This document shows positions 60,975-64,000 of a DNA stretch of 64,000 nt, piece after piece (position 1 is the first letter of the stretch; each line of letters begins with the position of its first letter). Origin of the DNA: Morganella sibonii (GTDB lineage Bacteria; Pseudomonadota; Gammaproteobacteria; Enterobacterales; Enterobacteriaceae); NCBI RefSeq assembly GCF_040560245.1, contig NZ_JAKMWP010000003.1; one strand, given 5' to 3'. The notes under the pieces were generated by a model, which worked only from the letters and a program-made list of their open reading frames with translations, did not search any database and was not told the DNA's origin. The translations under genes and the position numbers were made by a program.

Positions 60975-62567
60975 ATGAAACGTATGAAATTTTGTAAAGT
61001 TCGCTATCTGTCTGCTTTAGTCACAATAATATTTCATAGTCAGTCTTTTGGTAACAATGATACTTTTTATCCGGTAACATTTGATGCTAACGGAAAAAAG
61101 ACAGCACTGGTATTTGGTGTTTTTTCTAAGTCCGATTCAGACTCAAATTCAAATTCAAACTCAGATGAAAATAATAATCTCTCTGTAAATACAAAATTAA
61201 ACACGTCTCCCGGCATGTTAAATAGTCCGCGTTATTTGAATCAGAATGCAAATCCTGATGAATCTGAACAAAATAGTGAAATTGACGTGGCATCCCTGCC
61301 GGGATATCAGCAGATACCCACACTAAAAAATACCGGACCGGCAGGTAATTACGGAAATGTTGATATCCGTTCAATTGTGGATATGGCCATTTCCTGGCAC
61401 CCTGCAATTAAACGTTCAGGCCGCGAAGTTGAAAGAGCCAAAGAAGCGATTGAAGAAGCTAATTCAGCTTATTACCCGTCATTAAATATGGGGGTAAAAA
61501 CCGGACTGGAACAAAACGATTATGGTAACGGAAATGATCGTTCGAATAAAATTACAGTTGCCGCTGAGCAGATGATCTATGACTTCGGAAAAACTAAAAC
61601 AAAAGTATCATTAAATGAATTAAATACAGTTTACTCAGAATACGAACTGGAAAAAGAAATTAATGACATTGCATATCAGACGGTAAATGCCTATTTGCAG
61701 GTAGTAAAATACAAACAACTTATTGAAATTGCTGATGAGCAATTATCCGGCTTTGCTAAAATTAATGAGATCGCCAAAAAACGAACGGCCCTGGGTGCCA
61801 GTGCAGAGTCAGACTACTCACAATCAAAAGTCAGACTGGCCTCTTCGGTATCACAGCTGAATGACTATAAATCCCAGTATAACCGCTGGAGTGCCACCCT
61901 GAATAACATGGTTAACAAAAGTATTTCAGACAAAATTGTTATCCGCTTTCCTGATGAATTGCAATCGTCCTGCACAATGCGTATGGATGAAGCATTTTCA
62001 TCTCCGATGATTCGTATTGCGGAATCGCAGGTAAGTGTTGCCAGAAAACAAATCGAATTAGCAAAATCTGAACATTACCCGACAATTTCACTGAATCCAT
62101 TCTATGAATATGAAATAGAAGACAGGAACAGCAATAGTTACTCCAACCGAAATAAAGATAAATTTGGTGTTTATCTTAATGTAAAAGCACCGTTATATCA
62201 GGGAGGCGCAATATCATCCCGTGTCCGGCAAGCAGAACAGGCATTATATGCTGCCAATAACAATTTAGAAAATGAATATACTAACTCACGGTTAAAAATA
62301 TCTGAATCATCCAGTCAGGTTGAAAATGCCAAACTGAGTTTACAGGCCAAATTAAACCGGGCAACCGAATCTATACGCACGCGTGATTTATATATGATGC
62401 AATATGAACAATTAGGAACCCGCTCTTTTACGGATTTAATCAGTGCGGAATCAGAAATCCATCAAACAAAAATGGACATTATTAACAGTGAATACAACAT
62501 TGCCAGTTTTTCTGTCGAATGTTTATACCAGACAGGTACATTGGCACAAAATTTCTCTAAATTCTAA
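60975..62567 (+). CDS. TolC-family outer-membrane protein of a type I secretion system
   Basis: 530 residues. A signal-like N-terminus (KFCKVRYLSALVTIIFHSQSFG) is followed by an unusual low-complexity segment, DSDSNSNSNSDENNN near residue 55. The TolC domain begins around DIRSIVDMAISWHPAIKRSGREVE with two helical-barrel repeats (ELNTVYSEYELEKEINDIAY, then VKAPLYQGGAISSRVRQAEQAL, the conserved PLYQGG). It forms the outer-membrane channel. Same strand, 63 bp after the substrate gene. Resembles LapE/AggA-type proteins of biofilm-adhesin exporters. Confidence 0.9.
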   Translation: MKRMKFCKVRYLSALVTIIFHSQSFGNNDTFYPVTFDANGKKTALVFGVFSKSDSDSNSNSNSDENNNLSVNTKLNTSPGMLNSPRYLNQNANPDESEQNSEIDVASLPGYQQIPTLKNTGPAGNYGNVDIRSIVDMAISWHPAIKRSGREVERAKEAIEEANSAYYPSLNMGVKTGLEQNDYGNGNDRSNKITVAAEQMIYDFGKTKTKVSLNELNTVYSEYELEKEINDIAYQTVNAYLQVVKYKQLIEIADEQLSGFAKINEIAKKRTALGASAESDYSQSKVRLASSVSQLNDYKSQYNRWSATLNNMVNKSISDKIVIRFPDELQSSCTMRMDEAFSSPMIRIAESQVSVARKQIELAKSEHYPTISLNPFYEYEIEDRNSNSYSNRNKDKFGVYLNVKAPLYQGGAISSRVRQAEQALYAANNNLENEYTNSRLKISESSSQVENAKLSLQAKLNRATESIRTRDLYMMQYEQLGTRSFTDLISAESEIHQTKMDIINSEYNIASFSVECLYQTGTLAQNFSKF

Positions 62568-62581
62568 TGAAGGATTAAACT

Positions 62582-64000
62582 GTGAGTGTCGATTTTCTTG
62601 ATGATGTCATTGACAATGAACAAGCTGAAAAACAACATTATTATGAAAGCTGGCGTAAAGCCATTATTCAGATAGCGCACTATTACCGCTTAAACATATC
62701 AGAACAAAATATCCTGATTACGTCTTTATGGAGTAAAGACATGCAGGAAACAGCGGTAATCCGTATGATGACCAAACAAGCCGGATTATCATATAAATTT
62801 AATGCTGTCAAAAAATATAAATTTAACACCTGGCTCTTTCCTCAGGTAATTGAATTTAATGACGGTCAGCTGGCGTTATTAAAAAATATTGATAATAACG
62901 GTAATCTGGTTATCTCTTATGTCGAGGATGACGGATTAATATCTGTCCTGTCCCGCAGTGAGCTGGAAGAAAAAGCCTCACGGATAGTGACATTAAGACC
63001 GGTGAAAAATGCGGCAGACCCGCGTATTGATGATTATGTAAAACCAACTGAAAAATACTGGGTCTGGAAAATAATCTTTGCAGATATGAAGCCTTATTAC
63101 TTTGTAATTCTGGGCTCCTTGTTTGTCAATATACTCGGTTTGGCCGGTATTACTTATTCTATGCAGACGTATGACCGGATCATACCCGCGCAATCATATC
63201 CGACCATGTGGGTTCTGTTTTCGGGTGTTGTGCTTGCCTTTATTTTTGATTTTACCTTAAGGCTGCTGCGTTACAGCGTTGTCGATATTCTGGGCAAACG
63301 CGCTGATTTAGTGATTTCTGACCGCGTATTCGGTCGTTCATTACGGATTAAAAACGGATTCCGCCCGAAATCGACAGGAACATTTATTTCCCAGTTACGG
63401 GAATTAGAACAAGTCCGCGAAATGATGACATCGTCAACCGTTGTTGCCATCGCTGACCTGCCCTTCTTCTTCTTATTTCTGGCTGTCATTTATTCCCTCG
63501 GCGGAATAGTTTTCGTCGTTCCGCTGGCCGGCATGATCCTGATGGTATTACCCGGCTTTTTCGCACAGAAAAAACTGGCAGTACTGGCTAACTCAGCGAT
63601 GCGTGAATCCAGCCTGCGCAACGCGATGCTGGTGGAAACCGTACAGGGACTGGATGATATTAAATTCTTACAGGCAGAACACCGTTTCCAGCAGCAATGG
63701 CTGCATTACACCAAAACAACGGCTGAAAATAGTCTTGAGCTGAAACACCTGACGCACAAACTGACATCATGGTCATATCTGATACAAAATGCCGTGTTTG
63801 TCTGCGTGGTTCTGGTAGGCACACCACTGGTTATGGATGGTGAATTATCAACGGGGGCACTGGTTGCTTCATCTATCCTGAGTTCACGTATGATGGCGCC
63901 TATTTCTCAGATCGCCGGTATTCTGACCCGCTGGCAACAAACAAAAGTCGCGATGTCGGGCCTGGACAGTATTATGCAGTTACCGGTTGATCATCCTGAA
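62582..64000 (+). CDS. type I secretion ABC transporter (LapB-type), partial
   Basis: 473 codons from GTG 62582 (AAGGA at 62569) to the right edge. The N-terminal roughly 150 residues form a degenerate C39 peptidase-like domain without an obvious catalytic cysteine. The transmembrane domain follows (PYYFVILGSLFVNILGLAGI, SYPTMWVLFSGVVLAFIFDF) with RPKSTGTFISQLRELEQVRE and GALVASSILSSRMMAPISQIAGIL, typical of LapB/RtxB exporters. The ATPase domain and the membrane-fusion partner lie beyond the window. No Met start fits better. Confidence 0.9.
   Translation, partial: MSVDFLDDVIDNEQAEKQHYYESWRKAIIQIAHYYRLNISEQNILITSLWSKDMQETAVIRMMTKQAGLSYKFNAVKKYKFNTWLFPQVIEFNDGQLALLKNIDNNGNLVISYVEDDGLISVLSRSELEEKASRIVTLRPVKNAADPRIDDYVKPTEKYWVWKIIFADMKPYYFVILGSLFVNILGLAGITYSMQTYDRIIPAQSYPTMWVLFSGVVLAFIFDFTLRLLRYSVVDILGKRADLVISDRVFGRSLRIKNGFRPKSTGTFISQLRELEQVREMMTSSTVVAIADLPFFFLFLAVIYSLGGIVFVVPLAGMILMVLPGFFAQKKLAVLANSAMRESSLRNAMLVETVQGLDDIKFLQAEHRFQQQWLHYTKTTAENSLELKHLTHKLTSWSYLIQNAVFVCVVLVGTPLVMDGELSTGALVASSILSSRMMAPISQIAGILTRWQQTKVAMSGLDSIMQLPVDHPE

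Overview
The window looks like chromosome of a member of the Enterobacterales, most likely Morganellaceae and probably Morganella. Evidence for this is E. coli-like gene order in several blocks (fnr-uspE-pntAB-ydgH-arcD, hrpA, azoR, ydbH-ynbE-ydbL, ldhA, ycgLMN-minCDE, rnd-fadD-yeaY) combined with accessory genes that E. coli lacks (adenosylhomocysteinase, a His-Xaa-Ser system, a BapA-type type I secretion locus). Assignment is by recognition of protein families and synteny only; no database search was run. Most of the window has balanced base composition, but about 41.7-45.7 kb (hxs cluster) and 56.5-63 kb (type I secretion locus) are visibly AT-rich, as expected for acquired DNA.

Layout. 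0-3.2 kb: a truncated Crp/Fnr-family gene, then a minus-strand AEC transporter - Nudix - ahcY run. 3.3-8 kb: the maltose-type malI / malXY locus with two near-identical MalI operators, and a small exported protein translationally coupled to malI. 8-9.2 kb: a His-rich YqjI-type metal-sensing PadR regulator with two palindromic operators, a sigma-70 promoter and a Fur-like box, plus a hidden 54-residue ORF. 9.2-18.6 kb: quinone oxidoreductase, fnr (with FNR box), uspE, pntAB, ydgH and arcD. 18.7-28 kb: hrpA, azoR, the ydbH-ynbE-ydbL envelope operon and ldhA. 28-34.5 kb: a possible small RNA, a fimbrial-like small protein, and a nitric oxide detoxification block in which norV, norW and ytfE form one apparent operon driven by a sigma-54 promoter and three NorR sites, divergent from norR.

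34.5-41.7 kb: an iron/metal-chelate uptake island made of a TonB-dependent receptor, a Crp/Fnr-family regulator without an N-terminal cysteine cluster, a FecCD-type ABC importer, a cupin and a methyltransferase. The same 23-bp sequence, containing TTGAC-N4-GTCAT, lies in front of the receptor and over the start of the regulator, which suggests one dedicated regulon. 41.7-45.5 kb: hxsD-hxsB-hxsC-hxsA, a two-radical-SAM peptide-modification system whose substrate HxsA carries six tandem His-X-Ser units, followed by a Tyr/Asp-rich exported protein that may be a second substrate or partner. This is the most unusual biochemical system here: the family is named, but to my knowledge its product and function are not established.

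45.8-54.3 kb: ordinary housekeeping genes (ycgN, ycgM, a lytic transglycosylase, ycgL, minCDE, rnd, fadD, yeaY). 54.4-64 kb: a GDSL autotransporter esterase, a 1.75-kb AT-rich gap, and a type I secretion locus (substrate, TolC-type outer-membrane protein, LapB-type ABC transporter running off the window). The secreted substrate has a BapA-type N-terminus but a helix-rich body without visible Ig-like or RTX repeats.
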